A stretch of 37,261 bases of DNA from Comamonadaceae bacterium ALPHA2B (GCA_005503065.1 SCOE01000048.1:1-37261); one strand, 5' to 3'; counted from the stretch's first letter, positions 1-9,009 are shown. Made by a program: numbers and translations. Notes: generated by a model from the letters alone, not told the origin.

Positions 1-37
1 GTCCCCGTCCCCCGCACGCCCCGAGGAGAACACTGCC

Positions 38-1486
38 GTGCTGCTGACCCTGGTCATCGTCTACCTGCTCGTCACGATCGCCATCGGCCTGTGGGCCGCC
101 AAGCGAGTCAAGAACACGACGGACTTTGCGATCGCCGGCCGCCACCTGCCGCTGTACATGATCGTCACCACCACCTTCGCGACCTGGTTCGGGTCGGAAA
201 CGGTGCTGGGCATCCCGGCCAAGTTCATCGAGGGCGGCCTGAACGGCGTGGTCGAGGACCCCTTCGGCGCCGGCACCTGCCTGATCCTGGTGGGCCTGTT
301 CTTCGCCGGCAAGCTCTACCGCATGACGCTGCTGACCATCAGCGACTACTACCGCGAGCGCTACGGCCGCGCAGTGGAAGTCATGTGCTCGCTCATCATC
401 ATGCTCAGCTACCTGGGCTGGGTGTCGGCGCAGGTCACGGCGCTGGGGCTGGTGTTCAACCTGCTCTCGGGCGGGGTGGTCAGCATCTCCGTGGGCATGG
501 TGATCGGGGTGGTCTCGATCCTGGCGTACACGCTCTTCGGCGGCATGTGGTCGGTGGCGGTGACCGACTTCATCCAGATGATCATCCTGGTGCTGGGCCT
601 GGCCGTGATCGCCATGTTCGCCGGCAACATGGCCGGCGGCGCCGGCAAGGTGATCGACCTGGCCATGAGCCGTGACCTCTTCAAGTTCTGGCCCGAGCCG
701 AGCTGGCACGACATCGTCTTCTTCTTCGCCGCCGCCATCACCATGATGCTGGGCTCCATCCCGCAGCAGGACGTGTTCCAGCGCGTGATGTCGGCCAACA
801 GCGTCAAGGCGGCCACGCGCGGCCCGGTCATCGGCGGCGTGGCCTACATCCTCTTCGCGGCGGTGCCCATGTTCCTGGTGGCCAGCGCGCTGATCATCAT
901 GCCGGAGCAGACGGCGACCCTGCTCAAGGAAGATCCGCAGAAGGTGCTGCCCACCCTGGTGCTGGAGAAGATGCCCTTCATCATGCAGGTGCTGTTCTTC
1001 GGCGCGCTGCTGTCGGCCATCAAGTCCACCGCCTCGGCCACGCTGCTGGCGCCCAGCGTGACCTTCACCGAGAACATCTGGCGTCAGTTCCGGCCCGCCG
1101 GCAGCGACCGCGAGAACCTGCGCACCATGCGCATCACCGTGCTGCTGTTCAGCGCCGCGGTGCTGGCCTACGCCATCCGCATGCAGGGCACCTCGATCTA
1201 CGAGCTGGTGTCGGGCGCCTACCAGGTGCCGCTGGTCGGCGCCTTCGTGCCGCTGGTCTTCGGCCTGTACTGGAACCGCGGCACCACGCAGGGGGCGATC
1301 GCGGCCGTGGCGCTGGGCATCGGCGTGTGGCTGCTGGGCCTGGCCATGCCCTGGGGGGCGGTGTTCCCGGCCCAACTGGCCGGCGTGCTGGCCTCGATGG
1401 CCGGCATGGTGCTCGGATCGCTGGCGCCGCAGTGGCTGGCCAACGTGCGAACGCCGCACCGGCCGCTGGCCACCGAGCCCGCCTGA
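38..1486 (+). CDS. Sodium:solute symporter family protein
   Basis: This is a 482-residue, very hydrophobic protein with about 13 predicted membrane segments, consistent with the sodium:solute symporter (SSS) family. These carriers use the sodium gradient to import small solutes such as proline, pantothenate or organic acids. The N-terminus has the family look: a first helix, then a short charged loop (AKRVKNTTDFAIAGR) and the TTFATWFGSETVLG stretch that belongs to the substrate/sodium site. The GTG start at 38 is chosen because GAGGAG lies just upstream at about 23-28. Substrate cannot be assigned from sequence. The upstream neighbour is outside the window, and the downstream FmdB gene has its own promoter-like signal, so the symporter is probably the last gene of its unit. 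Confidence 0.85.
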   Translation: MLLTLVIVYLLVTIAIGLWAAKRVKNTTDFAIAGRHLPLYMIVTTTFATWFGSETVLGIPAKFIEGGLNGVVEDPFGAGTCLILVGLFFAGKLYRMTLLTISDYYRERYGRAVEVMCSLIIMLSYLGWVSAQVTALGLVFNLLSGGVVSISVGMVIGVVSILAYTLFGGMWSVAVTDFIQMIILVLGLAVIAMFAGNMAGGAGKVIDLAMSRDLFKFWPEPSWHDIVFFFAAAITMMLGSIPQQDVFQRVMSANSVKAATRGPVIGGVAYILFAAVPMFLVASALIIMPEQTATLLKEDPQKVLPTLVLEKMPFIMQVLFFGALLSAIKSTASATLLAPSVTFTENIWRQFRPAGSDRENLRTMRITVLLFSAAVLAYAIRMQGTSIYELVSGAYQVPLVGAFVPLVFGLYWNRGTTQGAIAAVALGIGVWLLGLAMPWGAVFPAQLAGVLASMAGMVLGSLAPQWLANVRTPHRPLATEPA

Positions 1487-1534
1487 GCGGGCAGGGCGGG
1501 CCGCCGGGCCCGGCCTCGGGGGAGGGGCGCAGCC

Positions 1535-1540
1535 TATAAT
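1535..1540 (+). promoter_or_regulatory. Candidate -10 box upstream of fmdB-like gene
   Basis: A perfect TATAAT lies 72 bases before the fmdB-like start, in an otherwise GC-rich gap. No convincing -35 hexamer is visible at the usual distance, so this is a -10 candidate only. It would serve the FmdB-DUF502-aspS group. Confidence 0.5.
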
Positions 1541-1611
1541 CGAGGGCTTTGCAAGCCGCCCCCGTCGGCTTGCGCGTTTGCGTTTCCACCCCCCTCCAAT
1601 TCCCGGATCCG

Positions 1612-1932
1612 ATGCCCATCTACGCCTACAAGTGCAGCGCCTGTGGCTTTGCCAAGGACGTGCTGCAGAAGATCTCCGACGCGCCCCTGACGGTCTGCCC
1701 GAACTGCGGCGCCGAATCGTTCAGCAAGCAGGTCACCGCCGCCGGCTTCCAGCTCAAGGGCTCGGGCTGGTACGTGACCGACTTCCGCGACAACGGCGGC
1801 AAGAAGGGCGGCGACGCCAAGCCCGCCGACGGTGGCGCCAGCGCGCCCGCGGCGGCGCCCGCGCCTGCCGCCTCGCCGGCACCTGCGGCACCCGCTCCCG
1901 CGCCGGCCCCCTCGGCCGCCAAGGGCGACTGA
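1612..1932 (+). CDS. FmdB family zinc-ribbon protein
   Basis: This 106-residue protein begins MPIYAYKCSACG and has two CxxC pairs (C8/C11 and C29/C32), the small zinc ribbon of the FmdB/CxxC_CXXC_SSSS family of putative regulators. After about residue 65 it becomes a low-complexity tail of Ala, Pro and Gly with a few Lys. The tail is probably disordered, is common in high-GC relatives, and gives no functional clue. The start at 1612 is chosen because the ribbon begins at residue 1; an upstream in-frame extension would add unconserved sequence. The order FmdB, DUF502, aspS is conserved in many betaproteobacteria. Its molecular role is not established. Confidence 0.88.
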   Translation: MPIYAYKCSACGFAKDVLQKISDAPLTVCPNCGAESFSKQVTAAGFQLKGSGWYVTDFRDNGGKKGGDAKPADGGASAPAAAPAPAASPAPAAPAPAPAPSAAKGD

Positions 1933-1950
1933 TCCTCCCTCAGGCCTCCC

Positions 1951-2589
1951 ATGCTCTCGCTGCGCAAATGGCTGCTGTCCGGCCTCCTGGTCATCGTGCC
2001 CCTGGTGGTCACGCTGGCCGTGCTCAACTGGATCGTGGGCACGCTGGACCAGACGCTGTGGCTGCTGCCCGAGCAATGGCAGGCCTGGCTGTCCGACCAC
2101 AAGATCCGCGGCCTGGGCGTGCTGCTCACCCTGGCCATCCTGCTGGCGGTCGGCGCGGTGGCCAGCAACTTCGTCGGCAAGCGCCTGCTGAGCTGGGGCG
2201 ATGCCCTGGTGCGCCGCATTCCCGTGGTGCGCTCCATCTATTCCAGCGTCAAGCAGGTCTCCGACACGCTGTTCTCCGAAAGCGGCAACGCCTTCCGCAC
2301 GGCGGTGCTCATCCAGTGGCCGCATGAGGGCATGTGGACCATCGCCTTCGTCACCGGCGCGCCCGGCGGCGACGTGGTCAACCATCTGCAGGGCGACTAC
2401 CTCGGCGTCTACGTGCCGACCACGCCCAACCCCACGGGCGGCTACTTCGTGATGCTCAAGCGCAGCGATTGCATCGAGCTGAAGATGAGCGTGGACGAGG
2501 CGCTCAAGTACATCGTGTCGATGGGCGTCGTCGTGCCCGGCGGCCCCGGCAGCCTGCCCACGCGGCCGGTGCCGCTCGGCAACAAGTAA
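1951..2589 (+). CDS. DUF502 family membrane protein
   Basis: This 212-residue protein has two membrane helices near the N-terminus (about residues 8-30 and 50-72) followed by a soluble domain of about 130 residues. The conserved DUF502 signatures are visible: RRIPVVRSIYSSVKQ after the second helix, then VLIQWPHEGMWTIAFVTG and YVPTTPNPTGGY. The function of the family is unknown; plant members affect vesicle trafficking, and the bacterial proteins are uncharacterised. It starts 18 bases after the FmdB stop and ends 42 bases before aspS, so the three genes are probably co-transcribed. Confidence 0.9.
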   Translation: MLSLRKWLLSGLLVIVPLVVTLAVLNWIVGTLDQTLWLLPEQWQAWLSDHKIRGLGVLLTLAILLAVGAVASNFVGKRLLSWGDALVRRIPVVRSIYSSVKQVSDTLFSESGNAFRTAVLIQWPHEGMWTIAFVTGAPGGDVVNHLQGDYLGVYVPTTPNPTGGYFVMLKRSDCIELKMSVDEALKYIVSMGVVVPGGPGSLPTRPVPLGNK

Positions 2590-2631
2590 ATCCCCAGCTA
2601 TGCGCCCGAGGTGGGCGCCGGAATCTCAATC

Positions 2632-4434
2632 ATGGCCATGCGTTCTCACTACTGCGGTCTCGTGACCGAAGCCCTGATGGGCGAAACCGTCACCCTGTGC
2701 GGCTGGGTCAACCGCCGCCGCGACCATGGCGGCGTGATCTTCGTCGACCTGCGCGACCGCGAAGGCTACGTGCAGGTGGTGTGCGACCCCGACCGCGCCA
2801 CCACCTTCGCCACGGCCGAGAGCCTGCGCAACGAGTTCTGCGTGCAGGTCACCGGCGTGGTGCGCGCGCGGCCCGAAGGCACGGTCAACGAGCAGCTCAA
2901 GAGCGGCAAGATCGAGGTGCTCGCGCACGAGCTGAAGGTGCTCAATCCCTCCGTCACGCCGCCCTTCCTGCTCGACGACGACAACCTCAGCGAGACCACG
3001 CGCCTGACGCACCGCGTGCTCGACCTGCGCCGCCCCGTCATGCAGAAGAACCTCATGACGCGCTACAAGGTGACGATGGAGGTGCGCAAATTCCTCGATG
3101 CCAACGGCTTCATCGACATCGAGACGCCGATGCTGGGCAAGTCCACGCCCGAAGGCGCGCGCGACTACCTGGTGCCCAGCCGCGTGCACGACGGCAGCTT
3201 CTTCGCGCTGCCGCAGTCGCCGCAGCTGTTCAAGCAGCTGCTGATGGTGTCGGGCTTCGACCGCTACTACCAGATCGTCAAGTGCTTCCGCGACGAGGAC
3301 CTGCGCGCCGACCGCCAGCCCGAATTCACGCAGATCGACATCGAGACCTCGTTCCTGTCGGAAGAGGAGATCCGCACGATGTTCGAGGGCATGATCCGCA
3401 AGGTCTTCCGTGCCACCGCCGACATCGACCTGGGCGTGTTCCCGGTCATGACGTATGGCGACGCGATGTTCAAGTACGGCTCCGACAAGCCCGACCTGCG
3501 CGTGAAGCTCGAGTTCACCGAACTGACCGAGCTCATGAAGCGCGTGGAGTTCAAGGTCTTTTCGGGCGCCGCCAACATGGCCGGCGGCCGCGTCGTGGCG
3601 CTGCGCGTGCCGGGCGGGGGCGGCGAGGGCGGCCTGTCGCGCGGCGACATCGACGGCTACACCGAGTTCGTCAAGATCTATGGTGCCAAGGGCCTGGCCT
3701 ACATCAAGGTCAACGACTGGTCGCAGGGCCGCGAGGGGCTGCAGAGCCCCATCGTGAAGAACCTGGACGACAACGCGCTGGCCGAAATCATCGCCCGCAC
3801 CGGCGCGCGCAACGGCGACATCATCTTCTTCGGCGCCGACAAGGCCAAGGTGGTGAACGACGCCATCGGCGCGCTGCGCATCAAGATCGGCCACAGCGCC
3901 TTCGGCAGGAAGAACGGCCTGTTCGAGGACCGCTGGGCGCCCCTGTGGGTCATCGACTTCCCGATGTTCGAGTTCGACGAGGAAGGCCAGCGCTGGAGCG
4001 CCGTGCACCACCCGTTCACGAGCCCGAAGGACGGCCACGAGGACCTGATGGACACCGCGCCCGAGAAGTGCCTGGCCAAGGCCTACGACATGGTGCTCAA
4101 CGGCATCGAGATGGGCGGCGGCTCGGTGCGTATCCACCGCGAGGAAGTGCAGAGCAAGGTGTTCCGCGCCCTGAAGATCAACGCCGAGGATGCGCAGGCC
4201 AAGTTCGGCTTCCTGCTCGACGCGCTGCAGTACGGTGCGCCGCCGCATGGCGGCATCGCCATCGGCCTGGACCGCCTGGTCATGCTCATGACGGGCGCCG
4301 AGTCGATCCGCGACGTGATCGCCTTCCCCAAGACCCAGCGCGCGCAGGACCTGCTCACGCAGGCGCCGAGCCCGGTCGACGAGAAGCAGCTGCGCGAGCT
4401 GCACATCAAGCTGCGCAACGCACCGGCGGCCTGA
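2632..4434 (+). CDS. aspS: Aspartyl-tRNA synthetase
   Basis: This 600-residue class II synthetase charges tRNA-Asp with aspartate in the cytoplasm. An N-terminal OB-fold anticodon-binding domain ([20 protein letters not shown]) comes first. The catalytic core follows, with class II motif 2 at about 219-233 ([18 protein letters not shown]) and motif 3 near 535-549 ([15 protein letters not shown]). Between them lies the GAD domain typical of the long bacterial form. Length matches bacterial AspRS (about 590-600). I start at ATG 2632 ([10 protein letters not shown]). The upstream GTG at 2611 would add seven unconserved residues, and ATG 2638 is also possible. Confidence 0.97.
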   Translation: MAMRSHYCGLVTEALMGETVTLCGWVNRRRDHGGVIFVDLRDREGYVQVVCDPDRATTFATAESLRNEFCVQVTGVVRARPEGTVNEQLKSGKIEVLAHELKVLNPSVTPPFLLDDDNLSETTRLTHRVLDLRRPVMQKNLMTRYKVTMEVRKFLDANGFIDIETPMLGKSTPEGARDYLVPSRVHDGSFFALPQSPQLFKQLLMVSGFDRYYQIVKCFRDEDLRADRQPEFTQIDIETSFLSEEEIRTMFEGMIRKVFRATADIDLGVFPVMTYGDAMFKYGSDKPDLRVKLEFTELTELMKRVEFKVFSGAANMAGGRVVALRVPGGGGEGGLSRGDIDGYTEFVKIYGAKGLAYIKVNDWSQGREGLQSPIVKNLDDNALAEIIARTGARNGDIIFFGADKAKVVNDAIGALRIKIGHSAFGRKNGLFEDRWAPLWVIDFPMFEFDEEGQRWSAVHHPFTSPKDGHEDLMDTAPEKCLAKAYDMVLNGIEMGGGSVRIHREEVQSKVFRALKINAEDAQAKFGFLLDALQYGAPPHGGIAIGLDRLVMLMTGAESIRDVIAFPKTQRAQDLLTQAPSPVDEKQLRELHIKLRNAPAA

Positions 4435-4456
4435 GAACGCGACTCATCGGACGCGG

Positions 4457-4512
4457 TTTGCTATGAAATCGATAGCTGATCGCGCAAGCTGGGCGGGCGC
4501 TGCAGCTGGATT
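4457..4512. repeat. Dispersed GCTAT/ATAGC repeat, copy 1
   Basis: This is a short intergenic repeat with the core GCTATGAAATCGATAGC followed by GC-rich sequence (GGGCGGGCGCTGCAG). Related copies are found near 5854, 17127, 24571 and 33151. It lies between aspS and nudB. It is the most degenerate of the five in its GC-rich half and lacks a clean second palindrome. Confidence 0.6.
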
Positions 4513-4528
4513 CTGGGTGTAGACCTCG

Positions 4529-4999
4529 ATGGAGGGCGCACCGCGTTGGAAGATCCCCGAATCGGTGCTGGTGGTCATCCACACCCCGGCGCTGGAGGTG
4601 CTGCTGATCGAGCGCGCCGACACGCCCGGCTTCTGGCAGTCGGTGACCGGCAGCAAGGACAGCGAGGACGAGCCGCTGCAGCTCACGGCCGCACGCGAGG
4701 TGTTCGAGGAAACGGGCTTCGACTGCCGCGCCGGCACGCCCCTGGCCAATGGCCTGCGTGACTGGGGCCTGACCAACCTGTACGACATCTATCCGCGCTA
4801 CCTCGTGCGCTACGCGCCCGGCGTGACGCGCAACACCGAGCACCTGTTCGGCCTGCAGGTCCCGGAGGCGGCGGCACCCCTCCTCAGCCCGCGCGAGCAC
4901 ACCGCTTGGCGCTGGCTGCCGTGGCGCGAGGCGGCCGACACCTGCTTTTCTCCCTCCAACGCCGAAGCCATCCTCTTGCTGCCACAATTTGCGGCATGA
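4529..4999 (+). CDS. nudB: Dihydroneopterin triphosphate diphosphatase (Nudix)
   Basis: This 156-residue Nudix hydrolase has a clear Nudix helix (AAREVFEETGF) preceded by GSKDSEDE. The family E-x7-RE-x2-EE-x-G spacing is kept, but there is one extra residue between the leading Gly and the first Glu, as in some NudB proteins. NudB removes pyrophosphate from dihydroneopterin triphosphate in folate synthesis. The text FWQSVTGSKDS and the genomic position directly after aspS support NudB rather than another Nudix enzyme. A GTP cyclohydrolase I gene, which makes the NudB substrate, lies about 1 kb downstream. The ATG at 4529 has no strong ribosome binding site. Confidence 0.85.
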   Translation: MEGAPRWKIPESVLVVIHTPALEVLLIERADTPGFWQSVTGSKDSEDEPLQLTAAREVFEETGFDCRAGTPLANGLRDWGLTNLYDIYPRYLVRYAPGVTRNTEHLFGLQVPEAAAPLLSPREHTAWRWLPWREAADTCFSPSNAEAILLLPQFAA

Positions 5000-5054
5000 G
5001 CGCCGAGCGCATCCAAAGCACACCGCCCGGGCGCGCGATCGACGGAGCCTGCCC

Positions 5055-5852
5055 ATGAGCGCCGCGCGTGAAGAACTGGTCCTGCCCGCCGGGGCCGATG
5101 CGGATTCCGGTTTCGCCTCGCTGGACACCCTTCGCGTGGCCACCTACAACATCCACAAGGGTGTGCAGGGCGTCGGTCCGGCGCGCCGGCTGGAGATCCA
5201 CAACCTGGGCCACGCCATCGAACAGCTCGATGCCGACATCGTCTGCCTGCAGGAAGTGCGCAAGATGAACCGCATGGGCGAGCGCCGCTTCGCGCGCTGG
5301 CCCGAGCAGCCGCAGGCCGACTTCCTGTGTCCCGAGGGCTACCACGCGGTCTACGAGACCAATGCGTACACCCGCCATGGCGAGCACGGCAACGCGCTGC
5401 TCACCCGCTGGCCGATCGTGCGCCACCGGCACGAGGACATGTCGGACCACCGCTTCGAGCAGCGGGGTCTGCTGCACGTGGAGCTCATGCTCGCGGGCCA
5501 GCGCGTGCATGCCATCGTCGTGCACCTGGGCCTCATCAAGGGCAGCCGCGTGCGGCAGATCGCGCAGCTGGGCGAGTTCATCCGGCGCGAGGTGCCGAAC
5601 GACGAGCCGGTCGTCGTGGCCGGCGACTTCAACGATTGGGGCGCGCGCATGCGCGTGGCGATGAACGCCATGGGCCTGGTCGACATGCCCGGCACGCGCG
5701 CCTTGACCTACCCGTCGCGCCTGCCGCTCACGCAACTGGATTTCGTCTACGCCCGCCAGCTGCGCCCCCTGTCGCTGCACGTGCCGCGCGGGCGCATCTG
5801 GGGCCGCATGTCCGACCACCTGCCGCTGGTGGCGGAATTCGGCCTCGCCTGA
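5055..5852 (+). CDS. Endonuclease/exonuclease/phosphatase family protein
   Basis: This 265-residue protein has the EEP (DNase I-like) fold signatures: ATYNIHKG with Asn32, DIVCLQEVRK with metal-binding Glu67, GDFNDW at 190-195, and a C-terminal MSDHLP with Asp254/His255. All expected catalytic positions are present, so it should be an active metal-dependent phosphodiesterase or nuclease. In relatives this gene often sits beside a cardiolipin synthase, but none follows here. It may act on lipid phosphodiesters or nucleic acid; the sequence does not decide. ATG 5055 is used. An in-frame extension upstream (from 4989) would overlap the end of nudB. Confidence 0.85.
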   Translation: MSAAREELVLPAGADADSGFASLDTLRVATYNIHKGVQGVGPARRLEIHNLGHAIEQLDADIVCLQEVRKMNRMGERRFARWPEQPQADFLCPEGYHAVYETNAYTRHGEHGNALLTRWPIVRHRHEDMSDHRFEQRGLLHVELMLAGQRVHAIVVHLGLIKGSRVRQIAQLGEFIRREVPNDEPVVVAGDFNDWGARMRVAMNAMGLVDMPGTRALTYPSRLPLTQLDFVYARQLRPLSLHVPRGRIWGRMSDHLPLVAEFGLA

Positions 5853-5853
5853 A

Positions 5854-5905
5854 TTGCTATTGATTTGATAGCTGCCAGCGCCCGTGCGACGGGCGCTGGC
5901 AGCCC
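5854..5905. repeat. Dispersed GCTAT/ATAGC repeat, copy 2 (perfect hairpin)
   Basis: This is the best-preserved copy of the dispersed repeat. GCTAT-TGATTTG-ATAGC (5856-5872) runs directly into a perfect 15-bp inverted repeat (5871-5885 and 5889-5903, loop GCG). The transcript would form a very stable hairpin with no following T-run. It lies just after the EEP stop and before folE and could stop or slow transcription between them. Confidence 0.75.
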
Positions 5906-5943
5906 AAAACGTTCACAAACCGTTCGCTGATACGATGCCTGCC

Positions 5944-6678
5944 ATGTTGAGGAAAGCCGACGCCGCCCCCCCGAACGACGCGCCCGGGAACTCCGATGAG
6001 GGCACGCCCGTGTCCGTCAAGATCCGCGAGCGGATCCTCGCGGCGCGACAGCGCTACAACGCGAACGACAACATCGCCGAGTTCATCGAGCCGGGCGAGC
6101 TCGAGGCGCTGCTCGACGAGGTCGAAACCAAGATGCGCGGCGTGCTCGACAGCCTGGTGATCGACCTCGAGAACGACCACAACACCGGCAACACCGCGCG
6201 CCGCGTGGCCAAGATGTACGTCAACGAGGTCTTCCGCGGCCGCTACGTGCCGGCGCCCAGCCTCACGGAATTCCCCAACGCCGAGCGGCTGAACGAACTG
6301 ATGATCGTCGGGCCGATCACCGTGCGCAGCGCCTGCTCGCACCACTTCTGCCCCATCATGGGCAAGCTGTGGATCGGCGTGATGCCCAACGAGCACACCA
6401 ACGTGATCGGCCTGTCGAAGTACGCGCGCCTGGCCGAATGGGTCATGGGCCGCCCGCAGATCCAGGAAGAAGCGATCGTGCAGTTGGCCGACCTGATCCA
6501 GGAGAAGACCCGGCCCGATGGGCTGGCCCTGGTGATGGAGGCCGAGCACTTCTGCATGCAGTGGCGCGGCGTCAAGGAGACGGACAGCAAGATGATCAAC
6601 TCGGTCATGCGCGGCGTCTTCCTCAAGGACCCGAGCCTGCGCCGCGAATTCCTGTCGCTGCTGCCCCGCAAGTCCTGA
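5944..6678 (+). CDS. folE: GTP cyclohydrolase I
   Basis: This 244-residue protein converts GTP to 7,8-dihydroneopterin triphosphate, the first step of folate (and pterin) synthesis. Zinc-ligand positions are visible as Cys131 and His134 in SACSHHFCPIMGK and Cys204 in EAEHFCMQWRGV. The usual CEHH is CSHH here, and the helix after it differs from the E. coli form, so this is a divergent subgroup of the family. All three zinc ligands are kept, so activity is likely. The start is uncertain: ATG 5935, ATG 5944 and GTG 6010 are in frame, and the first ~25 residues look unconserved. It sits near nudB, whose product acts on the FolE product, and 30 bases before a BLUF gene. Confidence 0.85.
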   Translation: MLRKADAAPPNDAPGNSDEGTPVSVKIRERILAARQRYNANDNIAEFIEPGELEALLDEVETKMRGVLDSLVIDLENDHNTGNTARRVAKMYVNEVFRGRYVPAPSLTEFPNAERLNELMIVGPITVRSACSHHFCPIMGKLWIGVMPNEHTNVIGLSKYARLAEWVMGRPQIQEEAIVQLADLIQEKTRPDGLALVMEAEHFCMQWRGVKETDSKMINSVMRGVFLKDPSLRREFLSLLPRKS

Positions 6679-6708
6679 TCGTCCGTCCGTCTTCCCGAAG
6701 GTTCCGCC

Positions 6709-7131
6709 ATGCTCGTCCGCCTGCTCTACGCCAGCCGTGCCACCGACACCAGCCCCGCGACCATCGAGGAGATCCTCACCCAGGCGCGCGCCCACAACAC
6801 GGGCAACGGCATCACCGGCATCCTGTGCTACGGCGCCGGCACCTTCCTGCAGGCCATCGAGGGCGGGCGCATGGCCGTCAACGACCTGTACGGCCACATC
6901 CTGCGCGATGCCCGCCACAAGGACGTGGTGCTGCTGCACTACGAGGAGATCATGGAACGTCGCTTCGGCGGCTGGACCATGGGCCAGGTCAACCTCGGCA
7001 AGCTCAACGCGTCGACCTTGCTGAAGTATTCCGAGAAGGCCACGCTCGATCCTTACGCCGTGTCGGGCAAGGTGTCGCTCGCGCTGCTCGAGGAACTGAT
7101 GGCGACCGCAGCCATCGTCGGCCGGTCGTGA
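6709..7131 (+). CDS. BLUF-domain blue-light photoreceptor
   Basis: This 140-residue protein is a single BLUF (FAD-binding blue-light sensor) domain with a short C-terminal extension. Expected flavin-site residues are present: Tyr7 (LVRLLYAS), Asn30 (ARAHNTGNGITG), Gln48 (GTFLQAIEG), and the Trp89/Met91 pair (FGGWTMG) of the beta-5 strand. Asn-to-Gln spacing (18) equals that of AppA. With no output domain, it should signal by protein-protein contact, as other short BLUF proteins do. It follows folE by 30 bases and precedes an EamA transporter by 32, so co-transcription is likely. The partner is unknown. Confidence 0.92.
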   Translation: MLVRLLYASRATDTSPATIEEILTQARAHNTGNGITGILCYGAGTFLQAIEGGRMAVNDLYGHILRDARHKDVVLLHYEEIMERRFGGWTMGQVNLGKLNASTLLKYSEKATLDPYAVSGKVSLALLEELMATAAIVGRS

Positions 7132-7163
7132 AAGCCGCTCGCGGCCATCGGCAGCGGTAGCGC

Positions 7164-8045
7164 ATGCCGCTGTCCGCCTTCAGCCTCATCGTCCTCGCCG
7201 GACTCATCCACGCCAGCTGGAACATCGCGGCCAAGAAGGCAGACGGCGACGCGCGCTTCGCCTTCCAGAGCAGCGCCTTCATGGCCCTGGTGTGGGCGCC
7301 GGTGGGGCTGTGGCTGGGGCTGTCGGAGCTGCCGCGATGGGGCGGACGCGAATGGGGCTTCGTGGTGGCCAGCGGCGTGCTGCACGTCGTGTACTACGTC
7401 GTTCTGCTGCGGGGCTACCGCCGGTCGGACCTGACGGTCGTCTATCCACTGGCGCGGGGCAGCGGGCCGCTGCTGTCCTCGCTGGTCGCCGTCGTGTTCC
7501 TGGGCGAGCGGCTCACATGGATCGGGCTGGCCGGCATCGTGGGCGTGGTGGGCGGCGTGTTCCTTGTGGCTGGCGGACCGCGCCTGTGGCGTCGCACGCA
7601 CGACGCGCTGCAGCGCGAGCGGGTGCGCAAGGGCATCCGTTACGGCGTGCTGACGGGCACGTTCATCGCGGGCTATACCGTCGTCGACAGCTATGCGGTG
7701 AAGATGCTCGCGATGTCGCCCATCCTGCTGGATTACATGGGCAATTTCGTGCGCCTGGGCCTGCTGGCCCCCGCGGTGCTGCGCGACCGGCCCACGGCGG
7801 CCCGGCTGTGGCGGGCGCAATGGAAGTACGCGCTGCTGGTGGCGGCCATCAGCCCCGTGTCCTACGTGCTGGTGCAGTACGCAGTCCAGCAGGCGCCGAT
7901 CTCGCACGTGGCTCCGGCGCGCGAGGTGTCGATGCTCTTCGCCGCCCTGATCGGCGGCCACCTGCTGCGCGAGGGCGACCGGCTCCTGCGCGTGGTCGGC
8001 GCGCTCTTCATCGCCGCGGGCGTCGCGGCACTCGCCCTCGGATGA
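7164..8045 (+). CDS. EamA-family (DMT superfamily) transporter
   Basis: This 293-residue integral membrane protein has about ten predicted helices arranged as two EamA repeats, the plan of drug/metabolite exporters. The first repeat opens with LIHASWNIAAKKADGD and ends with the typical FLGERLTWIGLAGIVGVVGGV. The second repeat carries the parallel PAREVSMLFAALIGG...EGDRLLRVVGALFIAAGV. Family members export metabolites or amino acids; the substrate cannot be told from sequence. The stop overlaps the start of the next gene by 4 bases (ATGA), indicating translational coupling. Confidence 0.88.
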   Translation: MPLSAFSLIVLAGLIHASWNIAAKKADGDARFAFQSSAFMALVWAPVGLWLGLSELPRWGGREWGFVVASGVLHVVYYVVLLRGYRRSDLTVVYPLARGSGPLLSSLVAVVFLGERLTWIGLAGIVGVVGGVFLVAGGPRLWRRTHDALQRERVRKGIRYGVLTGTFIAGYTVVDSYAVKMLAMSPILLDYMGNFVRLGLLAPAVLRDRPTAARLWRAQWKYALLVAAISPVSYVLVQYAVQQAPISHVAPAREVSMLFAALIGGHLLREGDRLLRVVGALFIAAGVAALALG

Positions 8046-8884
8046 CGGACGCGCCCACAGGGCCGCTGCTGGGCTGCGACTTCTCCAGCGCGCCGAGCGT
8101 GCGCAAGCCGATCGTCGTGGCCGTGGGGCACCTTCATGGCGGCGACGAGGTGCGCCTGGATCGGCTCGAGAACTTCATGACGCTGGATGCGTGGCAGCAC
8201 TGGCTCGCGGCGCAGCCGGCCTGGGTGGGCGCCTTCGACTTTCCCTTCGGCCTGCCGCGCGAACTCGTGGAAGCGCTGGGCTGGCCCCTCGAATGGGAAG
8301 CCTGCATGCGGCACTGCGCGTCGCTGCCGCGTTCAGAAGTTCGCGAGACCTTCGCCCGCTTCTGCGCCGCCCGGCCGGTGGGCGGGAAGTTCGCGCACCG
8401 TCGCACCGACGGGCCGGCCGGGGCGAGTCCGTCGATGAAATGGGTCAATCCGCCCGTGGCCTACATGCTGCATGCTGGCGTGCCGCGGCTGCTCGCCGCT
8501 GGCGCGCATCTGCCGGGGCTGGGCGGCGCGGCGGCTTCCGACCGCATCGCGCTCGAGGGCTACCCGGGCCTGCTGGCACGCGAACTGATCGGGCGGCGCA
8601 GCTACAAGAGCGACGACCGCGCGCGCCAGACAGCCGAGCGGCTCGAGGCCCGGCGCGCGTTGCTGGAGGGGCTGCAGGCGGGGCGGTCGCGCCTGGGCCT
8701 GCGGCTGGTGCTGTCGCGCCACCATGAACAGGCGCTGGCGGCCGATGCCAGCGGCGATCGGCTCGACGCGGCCTTGTGCCTGGTCGAGGCCGCCTGGGGC
8801 GCGCTGCGGGCAGACAGTCCCGGGCCGGGATTCGGGCTGCCGCCGGGGCTGGATCCGCTCGAAGGCTGGATCGTCTGCGCCTGA
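8042..8884 (+). CDS. DUF429 family protein
   Basis: This 280-residue soluble protein opens with LLGCDFSSAPSVRKP, the acidic strand typical of DUF429, a family predicted to have an RNase H-like fold. WVGAFDFPFGLPRELVE, a second acidic strand, comes at about residue 60, and DRLDAALCLVEAAWGAL near the C-terminus supplies the last conserved Asp. Nuclease activity has been proposed for the family by fold, but I know of no proven substrate. It overlaps the EamA gene by 4 bases. Confidence 0.75.
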   Translation: MTDAPTGPLLGCDFSSAPSVRKPIVVAVGHLHGGDEVRLDRLENFMTLDAWQHWLAAQPAWVGAFDFPFGLPRELVEALGWPLEWEACMRHCASLPRSEVRETFARFCAARPVGGKFAHRRTDGPAGASPSMKWVNPPVAYMLHAGVPRLLAAGAHLPGLGGAAASDRIALEGYPGLLARELIGRRSYKSDDRARQTAERLEARRALLEGLQAGRSRLGLRLVLSRHHEQALAADASGDRLDAALCLVEAAWGALRADSPGPGFGLPPGLDPLEGWIVCA

Positions 8885-8893
8885 TCGCGCTCG

Positions 8894-8958
8894 CACATTT
8901 GTCCTACAGCGGCATGCGTCTCGCACGCGCGGGCGGCTCGCGCCGGGCTTCCTAGATT
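8894..8958 (+). promoter_or_regulatory. Candidate stress promoter of the csbD-like gene
   Basis: The gap before the CsbD gene contains CACATTTGTCCTAC at 8894-8907. CTTCCTAGATT follows at 8948-8958 and includes a TAGATT -10-like hexamer. A similar pair (TTTCCTAC, then CTTCTAAGCT) with almost the same spacing lies before the DUF1328 gene on the other strand. A NarL/LuxR-type regulator site of the TTCCTA kind is an inference. Confidence 0.35.
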
Positions 8959-9009
8959 GCTTGCGAGCGGTCGACCGGCCGCCCACAACCTCCATGAAAG
9001 GAATCGATC

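Noticed and set aside
1806-1932. The Ala/Pro repeat tail of the FmdB-like protein as a distinct domain or frameshift.
   Set aside because: Low-complexity tails of this kind are common in GC-rich FmdB proteins, and the frame is continuous.
2611-2634. GTG 2611 as the aspS start.
   Set aside because: The added seven residues are not conserved in AspRS, and ATG 2632 gives the family N-terminus.
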